A stretch of 64,000 bases of DNA, from the NCBI RefSeq assembly GCF_015160875.1, contig NZ_CP063374.1, positions 3,100,001-3,164,000 on the forward strand. The letters are read 5' to 3'. Both the position numbers and the translations under genes were made by a program. This document shows positions 35,199-46,297 of the stretch, in pieces. The stretch is from Streptomyces chromofuscus (GTDB taxonomy: Bacteria > Actinomycetota > Actinomycetes > Streptomycetales > Streptomycetaceae). The notes beneath the pieces are model-generated. The model worked only from the letters and a program-made list of their open reading frames with translations. It was not told where the DNA came from and made no database searches. Numbering within the stretch: position 1 is the first letter of the stretch; every line of letters starts with the position of its first letter.

Positions 35199-35666
35199 AT
35201 GAGCGAACGACTCCAGCCCGGGGATGTGGCCCCCGCCTTCACCCTGCCCGACGCCGACGGCAACGAGGTGTCCCTCGCGGACCACAGGGGCCGCAAGGTC
35301 ATCGTCTACTTCTACCCCGCCGCGCTGACGGCAGGCTGCACGAAGCAGGCCTGCGACTTCACGGACAACCTCGACCTGCTGGCCGGCGCCGGCTACGACG
35401 TGATCGGCATCTCGCCGGACAAGCCCGAGAAGCTGTCGAAGTTCCGGGAGCAGGAGTCCCTGAAGGTCACCCTGCTCGCCGACCCCGACAAGCAGGTGCT
35501 GGAGTCGTACGGCGCCTTCGGCGAGAAGAAGCTCTACGGCAAGACCGTGGTCGGCGTCATCCGCTCCACGGTGATCGTCGACGAGGAGGGCAAGGTGGAG
35601 CGCGCCCTCTACAACGTCAAGGCCACCGGCCACGTCGCCAAGATCATCAAGGACCTGGGGATCTGA
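35199..35666 (+). CDS. bcp: Thioredoxin-dependent thiol peroxidase (BCP type)
   Basis: A 155-residue peroxiredoxin that reduces hydroperoxides in the cytoplasm with electrons from thioredoxin. FTLPDADGNEVSLADHRGRKVIVYFYPAALTAGCTKQAC contains the peroxidatic Cys in TAGCT and the BCP-type second Cys five residues later. The usual Thr-Pro-x-x-Thr start is ALTAGCT here, a mild deviation from TPGCT. The remainder (VIGISPDKPEKLSKF, YGKTVVGVIRSTVIVDEEGKV) fits the family over its full length. Confidence 0.94.
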   Translation: MSERLQPGDVAPAFTLPDADGNEVSLADHRGRKVIVYFYPAALTAGCTKQACDFTDNLDLLAGAGYDVIGISPDKPEKLSKFREQESLKVTLLADPDKQVLESYGAFGEKKLYGKTVVGVIRSTVIVDEEGKVERALYNVKATGHVAKIIKDLGI

Positions 35667-35800
35667 GAAACGCACAGCGGCGGCTCGCAGCGGGGTGACC
35701 CTGGCGCGGGCCGCTTCGCATTCCCCGCGTGACCGCCCGGAAGGCGGTTCGTTACTCAGTACGAGGCCACGAACGGGTGGTCGAGAACGGAGGGGGACCG

Positions 35801-35920
35801 ATGGGGGCCAGTGTGTACACGAGCCGGCGGGAGAATCTCCGGCTCCTCTGCCCCAATTGTCACGCGATCACCAGCACCTGGTGCAGGGGCGGGAATCGAA
35901 GCCGTACTGATCCCCGGTAG
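35801..35920 (+). pseudogene. HNH endonuclease C-terminal remnant
   Basis: The frame encodes TSRRENLRLLCPNCHAITSTWCRGG, the last third of a typical actinobacterial HNH endonuclease (ENLRLLCPNCH zinc/His segment). The upstream DHxxG catalytic part is absent. A GGAGGGGG lies before an ATG at 35801, so a 39-residue peptide could be made, but it would lack the active site. It ends 15 bases before the tRNA gene. Confidence 0.6.
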
Positions 35921-35935
35921 CATGGGCGGGCACAA

Positions 35936-36018
35936 GCGGCCGTTGCTGAATGGTATAAGCAGAGGTTTTAGGTGCCTCGGGGCATTTGCCCATGTGGGTT
36001 CGACTCCCATCGGCCGCA
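35936..36018 (+). tRNA. tRNA-Leu (anticodon UAG)
   Basis: An 83-base class II tRNA. The acceptor arms are GCGGCCG (35936-35942) and CGGCCGC (36011-36017), with discriminator A at 36018. The D-arm region reads TTGCTGAATGGTATAAGCA. The anticodon stem GAGGT/GCCTC encloses the loop TTTAGGT, giving anticodon TAG. The long variable arm GGGGCATTTGCCC and the T-arm GTGGGTTCGACTCCCAT follow. It reads CUA and probably other CUN Leu codons. No CCA is encoded. Confidence 0.95.
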
Positions 36019-36026
36019 CGCGAGCA

Positions 36027-36054
36027 GAGGGGCCGCTCGGACAAGCGGCCCCTC
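36027..36054. terminator. Bidirectional terminator after tRNA-Leu and rdgB
   Basis: Perfect 11-base arms GAGGGGCCGCT and AGCGGCCCCTC flank a six-base loop. It lies 8 bases after the tRNA and 9 bases beyond the rdgB stop on the other strand, so it can serve both. Confidence 0.85.
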
Positions 36055-36063
36055 GTCCGTCTC

Positions 36064-36666
36064 TCAGCCCAGCAGCTCCCGCACCACCGCCACCAACCCC
36101 CGGAACGCCTTCCCCCGGTGGCTGATGGCGTTCTTCTCGTCGGGGCTCATTTCCGCGCAGGTGCGCGTCTCGCCGTCGGGCTGGAGGACCGGGTCGTAGC
36201 CGAAGCCGTGGGTGCCGGCCGGCTTGTGGCGCAGGACGCCCTTCAGGCGGCCCTCGACCACGCGAGCCGTGCCGTCCGGCAGGGCGAGGGCCGCGGCGCA
36301 GGCGAAGTGGGCGCCGCGGTGTTCGGTCGGGACGTCCGACAACTGGGCCAGGAGCAGGTCCAGGTTGGCCTTGTCGTCCCCGTGCTTGCCCGACCAGCGG
36401 GCCGAGAAGATGCCCGGCGCGCCGCCGAGGACGTCGACGCAGAGGCCCGAGTCGTCGGCGACCGCCGGCAGGCCGGTGGCCCGGGCGAGCGCGTGGGCCT
36501 TGAGCAGGGCGTTCTCGGCGAAGGTGACGCCGGTCTCCCGGACGTCGGGGACGTCCGGGTAGGCGTCCGCGCCGACGAGTTCGTGCCGGAGGCCGGCGTC
36601 GGCGAGGATCGCTTTCAGCTCGGCGATCTTTCCGGTGTTGCGGGTGGCGAGGATCAAGCGGGTCAT
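36064..36666 (-). CDS. rdgB: XTP/dITP diphosphatase (RdgB/HAM1)
   Basis: A 200-residue housecleaning enzyme that hydrolyses deaminated purine nucleoside triphosphates to monophosphates before they enter DNA or RNA. LILATRNTGKIAELKAIL is the nucleotide-binding start, VTFAENALLKA holds the metal ligand Glu, VADDSGLCVDVLGGAPGIFSARW carries the catalytic Asp, and the end has HGFGYDPV and KNAISHRGKAF. Length and motifs are complete. Downstream of rph, as in many actinobacteria. Confidence 0.96.
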   Translation of the reverse strand: MTRLILATRNTGKIAELKAILADAGLRHELVGADAYPDVPDVRETGVTFAENALLKAHALARATGLPAVADDSGLCVDVLGGAPGIFSARWSGKHGDDKANLDLLLAQLSDVPTEHRGAHFACAAALALPDGTARVVEGRLKGVLRHKPAGTHGFGYDPVLQPDGETRTCAEMSPDEKNAISHRGKAFRGLVAVVRELLG

Positions 36667-36710
36667 GCCCTCAGTATCCAGGCCCGCCGGCCCGGCCCGC
36701 CGCGCACGGG

Positions 36711-37112
36711 TTACGGCGTGCAGACCTTGGTGAGTTCGCCGGCCGCGTCCGTGACGGGGCTGATGTCGGGGGTCTCGTCGCCGTTCTGCACCGACGTACG
36801 GACGTTGTCGACGGCCTTCTGGAGGTCGTCGACCGCCTTGTTGACGTCGGCGTTGTCCGTCTTGTCGCCGATCTCGCCGAGGTTCTGCTCGATGGAGTCG
36901 AGGGACTCCTGGAGCTGGGTCGGGTCGTTCGCCGCGCTCTCGACGGCCTGCTGGAGGTCCGTGACGCTGTCGGCGATGGCGTCGGCGGTCTGGACGCAGT
37001 CGAGTGCCTTGTTCACGGCGTCGCAGCCGGTGGTGAGCCCGGCGGTCAGCGCGACGGCCGCCAGGGTGGCGGCGACGGCTGAGGTACGGCGTCGGCGGCG
37101 GCTCGCGGACAT
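36711..37112 (-). CDS. Putative lipoprotein with helical repeats
   Basis: 133 residues. A signal sequence (RRRRRTSAVAATLAAVALTAGLTTGC) ends in a lipobox-like LTTGC, so Cys30 is the likely lipidated residue. The mature part is acidic and helical, with a repeated pattern (DSVTDLQQAVESAAND, ESLDSIEQNLGEIGDKTDNAD, KAVDDLQKAVDNVRTS) suggesting a coiled coil. GGAGG lies upstream of the ATG at 37112. Function unknown. Confidence 0.78.
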   Translation of the reverse strand: MSASRRRRRTSAVAATLAAVALTAGLTTGCDAVNKALDCVQTADAIADSVTDLQQAVESAANDPTQLQESLDSIEQNLGEIGDKTDNADVNKAVDDLQKAVDNVRTSVQNGDETPDISPVTDAAGELTKVCTP

Positions 37113-37268
37113 GGAACGGTCCCTCCCTCGGGTCGGGCCCGGCGGGCCCGGTTGCTGGCCGGGCGCACAGGGATGAGCCGTGCGCCCGTATCTCATGAGA
37201 CGCGACGACGGTCGGTTCGGTTGCCCGCACCGACCACCGCTTTTTGTGCGCCCTTTACCTTCGGTGCG

Positions 37269-38006
<738 letters not shown>

Positions 38007-38053
38007 GCGTCGAGCCTAGCCGCCCGTCCCGGCTGCTCGGCCCCCGATGCGGA

Positions 38054-38084
38054 AGGGGCCCTTCCCGGTGCGGGAAGGGCCCCT
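38054..38084. terminator. Strong hairpin between nagF and rph
   Basis: Perfect 13-base arms AGGGGCCCTTCCC and GGGAAGGGCCCCT with a five-base loop. It lies 17 bases beyond the nagF stop on the minus strand and separates it from rph. Confidence 0.85.
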
Positions 38085-38101
38085 CGCGTGTGAGGCGGTC
38101 C

Positions 38102-38335
38102 TCACATCATGTCCTCGATGTCCGCCGCGAGCGGGTCGGCGTCGGTGCCGATGACGACCTGGATGGCGCTGCCCATCTTCACGACGCCGTGGGCGCCGGC
38201 GCCCTTGAGGGCGGCGTCGTCGACCAGCGAGGGGTCGGCCACCTCGACGCGGAGCCGCGTGATGCAGCCCTCGACCTCTTCGATGTTGTCGATGCCGCCG
38301 AGCCCGGCAACGATCTTCTCAGCCTTGCTGGCCAT
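38102..38335 (-). CDS. nagF: PTS N-acetylglucosamine EIIB component
   Basis: A 77-residue stand-alone EIIB domain that carries phosphate from EIIA to the sugar bound in EIIC. The phosphorylated Cys is in VEGCITRLRVEV; the domain pattern continues KGAGAHGVVKMGSAIQVVIGTDAD. It is divergent from nagE1, with a shared operator-bearing gap. With the two EIIC genes it matches the DasR-controlled GlcNAc system of Streptomyces. Confidence 0.93.
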   Translation of the reverse strand: MASKAEKIVAGLGGIDNIEEVEGCITRLRVEVADPSLVDDAALKGAGAHGVVKMGSAIQVVIGTDADPLAADIEDMM

Positions 38336-38461
38336 GTCCTTCTCCCTGATCCGACCTGGTCCGAAGCGCTTTGTCGCAGTAACCCACAGTTGGCCCAGCT
38401 TCGCGAGCGGTCATGGCGTACGTACCGAATGATGGCGTCACGACAGCGGAACCTTCCGCCG

Positions 38462-38477
38462 ACTGGTCTACACCACC
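38462..38477. promoter_or_regulatory. DasR-type dre operator between nagF and nagE1
   Basis: ACTGGTCTACACCACC matches the dre consensus (ACTGGTCTAGACCACT) at 14 of 16 positions. DasR represses GlcNAc uptake and chitin genes and is released by glucosamine-6-phosphate. The site lies 42 bases before nagE1 and 126 bases before nagF, so it can control both. Confidence 0.88.
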
Positions 38478-38519
38478 GGGCGGACGGTCGCCAAACCCGG
38501 TCCCTCCGGGAGGAGTCCG

Positions 38520-39806
38520 ATGAGTGCCGACAGCGCCGCCCGTCCCGCTCACAGCCGCTGGAGCACTCTCTTCCAGGGCCTGCAGAAGATGGGGCGCAGT
38601 CTTCAGCTCCCCATCGCCGTCCTCCCGGCCGCGGGCATCCTCAACCGGCTCGGCCAGCCGGACGTGTTCGGCGACGAGGGGCTCGGCTGGACCGATGTGT
38701 CCAAGGTGATGGCGGGCGCGGGCGGGGCGCTGCTCGACAGCTCCCTCGGCCTTCCCCTGCTGTTCTGCGTCGGTGTGGCGATCGGCATGGCGAAGAGGTC
38801 GGACGGTTCGACCGCGCTCGCGGCGGTGGCCGGGTTCCTCGTCTACTACGCGGTGCTGCGCCAGTTCCCGCAGGAGTGCCCGGTCGGGGCGCGGGTGGTC
38901 GCCGCGGGCTGTCAGGCGAACGACGGGACGGTGTCGGCCTTCACGTACCAGAACCCGGGCGTCTTCGGCGGCATCGTGATGGGTCTGCTGGCCGCCTACT
39001 TCTGGCAGCGCTACCACCGCAAGAGGCTGGTGGACTGGCTCGGTTTCTTCAACGGTCGGCGGCTGGTGCCGATCGTCATGGCGTTCGTGGCGATCGCGTT
39101 CGCGGTGCTGTGCCTGTGGGTGTGGCCGCCGGTCGGTGCCGCGCTGGAGAGCTTCAGCGACTGGCTGAGCGACCTGGGCGCGTGGGGCGCGGGCGTCTTC
39201 GGCGTCGCGAACCGCGCGCTTCTGGTCATCGGCCTGCACCAGTTCCTGAACGTGCCCATCTGGTTCCAGTTCGGCACCTACACCGAGCCCGACGGCACGG
39301 TGGTCCACGGCGACATCAACATGTTCCTGGCGGGGGATCCGGACGCGGGCCAGTTCACCACGGGCTTCTTCCCGATCATGATGTTCGCCCTGCCTGCAGC
39401 GGCCCTCGCCATCACGCACTGCGCCCGGCCGGACCGCCGCAAGGAGGTCGGCGGTCTGATGCTGTCGGTGGCGCTGACGTCGTTCGTCACGGGCATCACC
39501 GAGCCGCTCGAATACTCGTTCCTGTTCGTCGCGCCCGTGCTGTACGTGGTCCACGCGCTGCTGACCGGGGTGTCGATGGCGGTGTCGTGGGGGCTCGGGG
39601 CGAAGGACGGGTTCAGTTTCTCCGCCGGTCTGATCGACTACCTCATCAACTGGAACCTGGCGACGAAACCCTGGCTGCTCATGCCGATCGGGCTGGGTTT
39701 CGCGGTCGCGTACTACGCGGTCTTCCGTTTCGCGATCACGAGGTTCGATCTGAAGACACCGGGGCGGGAGTCGGAGGACGAGGTGGAGGACGTCGCCAAG
39801 TCCTGA
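38520..39806 (+). CDS. PTS EIIC permease, N-acetylglucosamine type
   Basis: A 428-residue EIIC of the glucose/GlcNAc group that imports and phosphorylates sugar with EIIB (nagF). About ten hydrophobic segments are seen. KMGRSLQLPIAVLPAAGILNRLG is the family start, GVAIGMAKRSDGSTALAA a conserved loop, and SFVTGITEPLEYSFLF the ITEP motif with the sugar-binding Glu. Its loops differ from the second EIIC, including an insert with two Cys (PQECPVGARVVAAGCQ), suggesting a separate substrate preference. GGAGGAG precedes the ATG. Probably nagE1-like. Confidence 0.93.
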   Translation: MSADSAARPAHSRWSTLFQGLQKMGRSLQLPIAVLPAAGILNRLGQPDVFGDEGLGWTDVSKVMAGAGGALLDSSLGLPLLFCVGVAIGMAKRSDGSTALAAVAGFLVYYAVLRQFPQECPVGARVVAAGCQANDGTVSAFTYQNPGVFGGIVMGLLAAYFWQRYHRKRLVDWLGFFNGRRLVPIVMAFVAIAFAVLCLWVWPPVGAALESFSDWLSDLGAWGAGVFGVANRALLVIGLHQFLNVPIWFQFGTYTEPDGTVVHGDINMFLAGDPDAGQFTTGFFPIMMFALPAAALAITHCARPDRRKEVGGLMLSVALTSFVTGITEPLEYSFLFVAPVLYVVHALLTGVSMAVSWGLGAKDGFSFSAGLIDYLINWNLATKPWLLMPIGLGFAVAYYAVFRFAITRFDLKTPGRESEDEVEDVAKS

Positions 39807-39881
39807 CCTTCCGGGCACTGCGGGTAGCGGTTCCGTCGCAGGAATCGCGGGTTCCTTATGCCACCTTCACGTGCTACAAAA

Positions 39882-39908
39882 GGTCTACACCACTGAGTGG
39901 TGTAGACC
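39882..39908. promoter_or_regulatory. Double dre operator, 27-bp perfect palindrome
   Basis: GGTCTACACCACT, one G, then AGTGGTGTAGACC form perfect 13-base inverted arms. Each arm is most of a dre site; the right one reads AGTGGTGTAGACCACC. This gives two DasR sites head to head, 62 bases before the second EIIC gene. Confidence 0.88.
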
Positions 39909-39970
39909 ACCGGACGCCGCCGTCCCCCTTCCCTTGTCCCCGGGCGGCGCCATGCCCAATGGAGGAAGTT

Positions 39971-41236
<1,266 letters not shown>

Positions 41237-41259
41237 GCCTGGCCGGTCACGACCGCACG

Positions 41260-41293
41260 AAGGCCCCCGGAGCTCGGTCGCTCCGGGGGCCTT
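41260..41293. terminator. Terminator after nagE2
   Basis: Perfect 13-base arms AAGGCCCCCGGAG and CTCCGGGGGCCTT around an eight-base loop, 24 bases beyond nagE2 and 23 bases beyond the convergent MBL-fold gene. Confidence 0.85.
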
Positions 41294-41316
41294 CGTCGCG
41301 TCCTGCGGGCCGGATC

Positions 41317-42069
41317 TCAGATCTCGTACGACTTCCCGGGCGTCGCCAGCTCCACCGGGCCGCCGTACACCGCGCGGGCGTCGGCGAGGTTGACCTGCGG
41401 GTCGGTCCACGGGGGGATATGGGTCAGCAGCAGCCGGCGGGCGCCCGCCCGGTCGGCCGTCTCGCCCGCCTCGCGGCCGTTGAGGTGCAGGTCGGGGACG
41501 GTTTCCTTGCCGTGCGTGAAAGCGGCCTCGCACAGGAAGAGGTCGGCGTCCCGGGCGAGTTCGTCCAGGGCGGGGCTGACCCCGGTGTCGCCGGAGTACG
41601 TCACAGTCCGTCCGGCGTGCTCGAGGCGGATGCCGTAGGCCTCCACGGGGTGGGCCACCCGTTCGGTGTGCACGGTGAAGGGGCCGATGTCGAACGTGGA
41701 CGGCTTGACCGTGTGGAAGTCGAAGACCTCGCTCATCGAGGAGGCCGAAGGGGTGTCGGCGTAGGCGGTGGTCAGCCGGTGCTCGGTGCCTTCGGGGCCG
41801 TAGACCGGCAGCGGGGCGCAGCGGCCGCCGTCGTGCCGGTAGTAGCGCGCCACGAAGTAGCCGAGCATGTCGATGCAGTGGTCGGCGTGCAGATGGCTGA
41901 GGAAGATCGCGTCGAGGTCGTAGAGACCGCAGTGGCGCTGCAGCTCGCCCAGGGCGCCATTGCCCATGTCGAGGAGCAGCCGGAAGCCGTCGGCCTCGAC
42001 GAGGTAGCTCGAACAGGCCGATTCCGCGGACGGGAAGGACCCCGAGCAGCCGACGACGGTGAGCTTCAT
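41317..42069 (-). CDS. MBL-fold metallo-hydrolase
   Basis: 250 residues. VVGCSGSFPSAESACSSYLVEADGFRLLLDMGNG is the RNase Z/PhnP-like start, LSHLHADHCID is the HxHxDH zinc motif, VTYSGDTG supplies the bridging Asp, and LLLTHIPPW a C-terminal His ligand. It lacks the long RNase Z flexible arm. The reaction is probably a phosphodiesterase or other ester hydrolysis; the substrate is unknown. It is convergent with nagE2. Confidence 0.9.
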   Translation of the reverse strand: MKLTVVGCSGSFPSAESACSSYLVEADGFRLLLDMGNGALGELQRHCGLYDLDAIFLSHLHADHCIDMLGYFVARYYRHDGGRCAPLPVYGPEGTEHRLTTAYADTPSASSMSEVFDFHTVKPSTFDIGPFTVHTERVAHPVEAYGIRLEHAGRTVTYSGDTGVSPALDELARDADLFLCEAAFTHGKETVPDLHLNGREAGETADRAGARRLLLTHIPPWTDPQVNLADARAVYGGPVELATPGKSYEI

Positions 42070-42218
42070 GAAGCAGAAACCTCCGCGGGCGGTATGGAGA
42101 AACGGGGGTCGTGCGGGTCCGTCGAGCGTAAGGCGCAAAACGTCCGGTCGCTCCTCCGCCAGGGGCCGTTGTGGGGGAACTCACCTGTGTTGTCACCGGT
42201 TCGGCTGGACGCGATGGG

Positions 42219-42253
42219 GGTGCCCCCACGCCTTTTGGGCTGTGGGGGAGCAC
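42219..42253. repeat. REP-like GC palindrome
   Basis: GTGCCCCCACG (42220-42230) and GTGGGGGAGCAC (42242-42253) pair around a CCTTTTGGGCT loop with minor mismatch. This is a common dispersed palindrome type in Streptomyces. It lies in the divergent gap between the MBL-fold and PemK-like genes. Confidence 0.6.
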
Positions 42254-42305
42254 ACGACGTGGCGGAGGGCGCGCGTGCGGGTGCGTACGCCGGTAACGTC
42301 ATCGT

Positions 42306-42752
42306 ATGGACACGTCCTGGTGGTTGGCACTCGCAGCGGTGGTGCTGCTCGCGCTGGTCGCCGCGCTCGTGGACGGCTGGGGGCGGCGACGGCCCGAGGG
42401 CCGGCGGACACGTCCGCCGGGGCGCGCCGAGGGACCGGCCGCCCGGCCGCGTGCGGCGGAGATCTGGTGGGCGAACGTGCCCTACGAGGACGGGCCCGGC
42501 GCGAAGGACCGGCCGTGCCTGGTGCTGGCGGTGCACGGGCGGCGGGCGACGGTCGCGAAGATCACCAGCAGGTTCCACGACGAGCGGGCCGGGGTGATCC
42601 CGCTGCCGCCGGGTTCGGTCGGGGACACCCAGGGCCGGGCGAGCTTCCTGGAGACGGACGAGCTGCGGGAGGTCGCGGTGTGGGACTTCCGGCGGCGGGT
42701 GGGGGTGGTGGACCCGGTCCTGTGGGACCAGGTCCGCCACCTGGCGACCTGA
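42306..42752 (+). CDS. Membrane-anchored PemK/MazF-like protein
   Basis: 148 residues. An N-terminal membrane segment (WWLALAAVVLLALVAALVDGW) and an Arg/Pro linker precede a PemK/MazF fold: AAEIWWANVPYEDGPGAKDRPCLVLAVHG, ATVAKITSR and DLRR-like C-terminal strands. No antitoxin gene is adjacent. Free MazF enzymes are soluble mRNA interferases, so the membrane anchor suggests another job. It overlaps nothing and converges with cysM. Confidence 0.8.
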   Translation: MDTSWWLALAAVVLLALVAALVDGWGRRRPEGRRTRPPGRAEGPAARPRAAEIWWANVPYEDGPGAKDRPCLVLAVHGRRATVAKITSRFHDERAGVIPLPPGSVGDTQGRASFLETDELREVAVWDFRRRVGVVDPVLWDQVRHLAT

Positions 42753-42768
42753 GGCCGGCCGGCGCCGC

Positions 42769-44037
<1,269 letters not shown>

Positions 44038-44125
44038 TCAGGTCGATAGGACGCGCGGCAGCGCAGATACGGCAGATTGTGCGTAGGGCGCCGCGGCTCA
44101 CGGCCGTACGGCGGCAGGGTCGGCG

Positions 44126-44221
44126 TCAACAGATGGCGCTGGCGAGCCTGCACAGGTCGACGTGCAGCCGCGCCACGAGCAGCGTGCCCGGCGTCTTGTC
44201 GCTCACGTCGAGGAAAACCAT
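44126..44221 (-). CDS. 31-codon Cys-containing leader peptide
   Basis: An ATG at 44219-44221 opens a 31-codon ORF starting MVFLDVSDKT and ending RLHVDLCRLASAIC before TGA at 44126-44128. The RLHVDLCR...C ending recurs as a leader peptide before sulfur-metabolism genes in Streptomyces, as far as I recall, and mycobacteria use Cys-rich leaders as attenuators. It lies 114 bases before cysO. Ribosome stalling at the TGC and final TGT codons when Cys is scarce could switch downstream expression. Confidence 0.75.
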   Translation of the reverse strand: MVFLDVSDKTPGTLLVARLHVDLCRLASAIC

Positions 44222-44323
44222 GGGCTCATCGTATCGATTCCCGGTCCGGGTCCTGGTAGGTGATCTCGGATGGTGGATGAATTCTGACCGAATCCCGGGA
44301 CGGGGATGCGGATCCGGTCCGGA

Positions 44324-44746
44324 TCAGTAGGCCTGCACGACCTTGACCTCCTCCTCCGTCACCTCACCGTCGACGATCCGGAAGGAGCGGAACTGGAAGT
44401 CGCCGAGCCCGTCGGTGTCCGCGGTGGAGACGAGGACGTAGTGCGCGCCGGGCTCGTTGGCGTAGGAGATGTCCGTGCGGGAGGGGTAGGCCTCGGTCGC
44501 CGTGTGGGAGTGGTAGATGATCACCGGCTCCTCGTCACGGTCGTCCATCTCCCGGTAGAGCTTGAGCAGGTCCCCGGAGTCGAACTCGTAGAACGTGGGC
44601 GAGCGGGCGGCGTTCAGCATCGGGACGAAGCGCTCGGGTCGGCCCTCGCCCACCGGGCCCGCGACCACGCCGCAGGCCTCGTCGGGGTGGTCCTCGCGGG
44701 CGTGGGCCACGATCTGGTCGTACAGCGCCTGGGTGATGGTCAGCAT
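44324..44746 (-). CDS. mec: JAMM metallopeptidase Mec+
   Basis: A 140-residue zinc peptidase of the M67/JAMM family that frees cysteine from CysO-cysteine adducts. The motif is EACGVVAGP (Glu), then IYHSHTATEAYPSRTDI, the HxHx(7)SxxD pattern. It is the first gene of the mec-(leader)-cysO-cysM series on this strand, about 100 bases before the leader ORF. It could also trim the Met-Ala tail of CysO. Confidence 0.92.
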   Translation of the reverse strand: MLTITQALYDQIVAHAREDHPDEACGVVAGPVGEGRPERFVPMLNAARSPTFYEFDSGDLLKLYREMDDRDEEPVIIYHSHTATEAYPSRTDISYANEPGAHYVLVSTADTDGLGDFQFRSFRIVDGEVTEEEVKVVQAY

Positions 44747-44766
44747 GCTCGTCAGGATAAGCAGAA

Positions 44767-44803
44767 GGGCCGTCCCGTACCGAGGGGTGGTACGGGACGG
44801 CCC
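44767..44803. terminator. Terminator of the amino acid permease gene
   Basis: Perfect 15-base arms GGGCCGTCCCGTACC and GGTACGGGACGGCCC around a seven-base loop, 75 bases downstream of the permease stop on the minus strand. A second GC hairpin (about 44821-44860) lies between, flanked by direct copies of CCGGACGTCCTGA. Confidence 0.8.
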
Positions 44804-44878
44804 ACATGCCGGACGTCCTGAGCGGCGGCGGCAGGGAGTGCCACGAGTACTCCCCGCCGCCGGACGTCCTGACGTTGG

Positions 44879-46297
44879 TCAGCCGACCTTCTCGAACTCC
44901 GCGGTGCGGCGCTCGGCGATCTGCGGGTTGCGGGCCTTGAGGACCATCCAGCCGATGCCGAGGGCGACCGCCCAGCCGGCCATCACGTAGAGGCAGACGC
45001 GGGCGTCGGCGTCGTAGGCGATGATGCCGGTCACGAAGAGCAGGAACGCGATGGCCACGTACGAGCACTTCGCGCCGCCCGGCGCCGGGAAGGAAGAGGC
45101 GGGCAGACGCCCCGCTTCGACCGCGCGGCGGTACAGGACGTGGCTGATCAGGATCATCAGCCAGGTCCAGATGCCGGCCGCGGTGGCGATGGAGGTGACG
45201 TAGCCGAAGGCCTTCTCCGGTACGACGTAGTTCAGGACCACGCCGATGCCCATGAAGCACACGGAGACGAAGATGCCGAGGGCGGGCGTCTTGGTCGACG
45301 ACAGCTTGGTGAAGACCTTGGGGGCCTCGCCGCTCTCGGCCAGGTTCCGCAGCATGCGGCCGGTCGAGTACATGCCGGAGTTGCAGGACGACAGCGCCGC
45401 GGTGAGCACGACGAAGTTGACGATGGCGGCGCCCGCCGGGATGCCGATCTGCGCGAAGGCCTCGACGAACGGGCTGACGCCCGGCGCGAACTCCGTCCAC
45501 TTCACGACGCACAGGATGACGGTGAGGGCACCGACGTAGAACAGGGCGATACGCCACGGCAGGGTGTTGATCGCCTTGGGGAGGGTCTTCTCGGGGTTCT
45601 CGGACTCGCCGGCCGTGACACCGACCAGCTCGACGGCGAGGTAGGCGAACATGACGCCCTGGAGGGTCATCAGGGACGAACCGATGCCCTTGGGGAAGAA
45701 GCCGTCGAAGGCCCAGAGGTTGGACACGGCCGCCGTGTCACCGGCGCTGCTGAAGCCGAAGGTGAGCACGCCCAGGCCGATCACGATCATGCCGATCAGG
45801 GCGGTGACCTTGACCATCGAGAACCAGAACTCCAGCTCGCCGAAGAGCTTCACGGAGATCAGGTTGACCCCGAACAGGATCACCAGGAACACCAGTGCCG
45901 TCACCCATTGCGGGATGGACGGGAACCAGTAGTTGACGTAGATCGCGGCGGCCGTCAGCTCGGCCATGCCGGTGACGACCCACATCAGCCAGTACGTCCA
46001 GCCGGTGAAGTAGCCGAAGAACGGGCCGAGGAACTCGCGGGAGTACTCCGCGAAGGACCCCGAGACGGGGCGGTAGAGCAGGAGCTCGCCGAGCGCCCGC
46101 ATGATGAAGAAGATGATCACGCCGGCCAGGGCGTACATCAGGATCAGGCTGGGACCGGCCTTGGCGATGTTCGCCCCGGCTCCCAGGAAGAGGCCGACGC
46201 CGATGGCGCCGCCGATCGCGATCATCTGGACCTGACGGCTGCCGAGCCCGCGCTCGTAACCCTCTTCAGGAGCGTCGGTGACCCTCTCAGAGGCCAT
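44879..46297 (-). CDS. APC-family amino acid permease
   Basis: A 472-residue, 12-helix transporter of the amino acid-polyamine-organocation family (AAT subgroup, AnsP/GabP/CycA type). QMIAIGGAIGVGLFLGAGANI is the helix 1 unwound substrate-binding region, GELLLYRPVSGSFAEYSREFLG is the conserved helix 2-3 loop, and ELVGVTAGESENPEKTLPKAI is the helix 6-7 signature. The ATG at 46297 has AAAGG upstream; an in-frame ATG at 46318 is possible. The exact amino acid is not readable. Confidence 0.92.
   Translation of the reverse strand: MASERVTDAPEEGYERGLGSRQVQMIAIGGAIGVGLFLGAGANIAKAGPSLILMYALAGVIIFFIMRALGELLLYRPVSGSFAEYSREFLGPFFGYFTGWTYWLMWVVTGMAELTAAAIYVNYWFPSIPQWVTALVFLVILFGVNLISVKLFGELEFWFSMVKVTALIGMIVIGLGVLTFGFSSAGDTAAVSNLWAFDGFFPKGIGSSLMTLQGVMFAYLAVELVGVTAGESENPEKTLPKAINTLPWRIALFYVGALTVILCVVKWTEFAPGVSPFVEAFAQIGIPAGAAIVNFVVLTAALSSCNSGMYSTGRMLRNLAESGEAPKVFTKLSSTKTPALGIFVSVCFMGIGVVLNYVVPEKAFGYVTSIATAAGIWTWLMILISHVLYRRAVEAGRLPASSFPAPGGAKCSYVAIAFLLFVTGIIAYDADARVCLYVMAGWAVALGIGWMVLKARNPQIAERRTAEFEKVG

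Noticed and set aside
38090..39970. A single 1048-codon frame running through the first EIIC region into nagE2
   Set aside because: Only the part from the GTG at 39971 has family similarity and a ribosome site. The upstream portion is a shadow of the first EIIC gene in another frame.
42306..42752. A toxin-antitoxin pair
   Set aside because: No antitoxin-sized ORF with a ribosome site is adjacent, and the protein has a membrane anchor.
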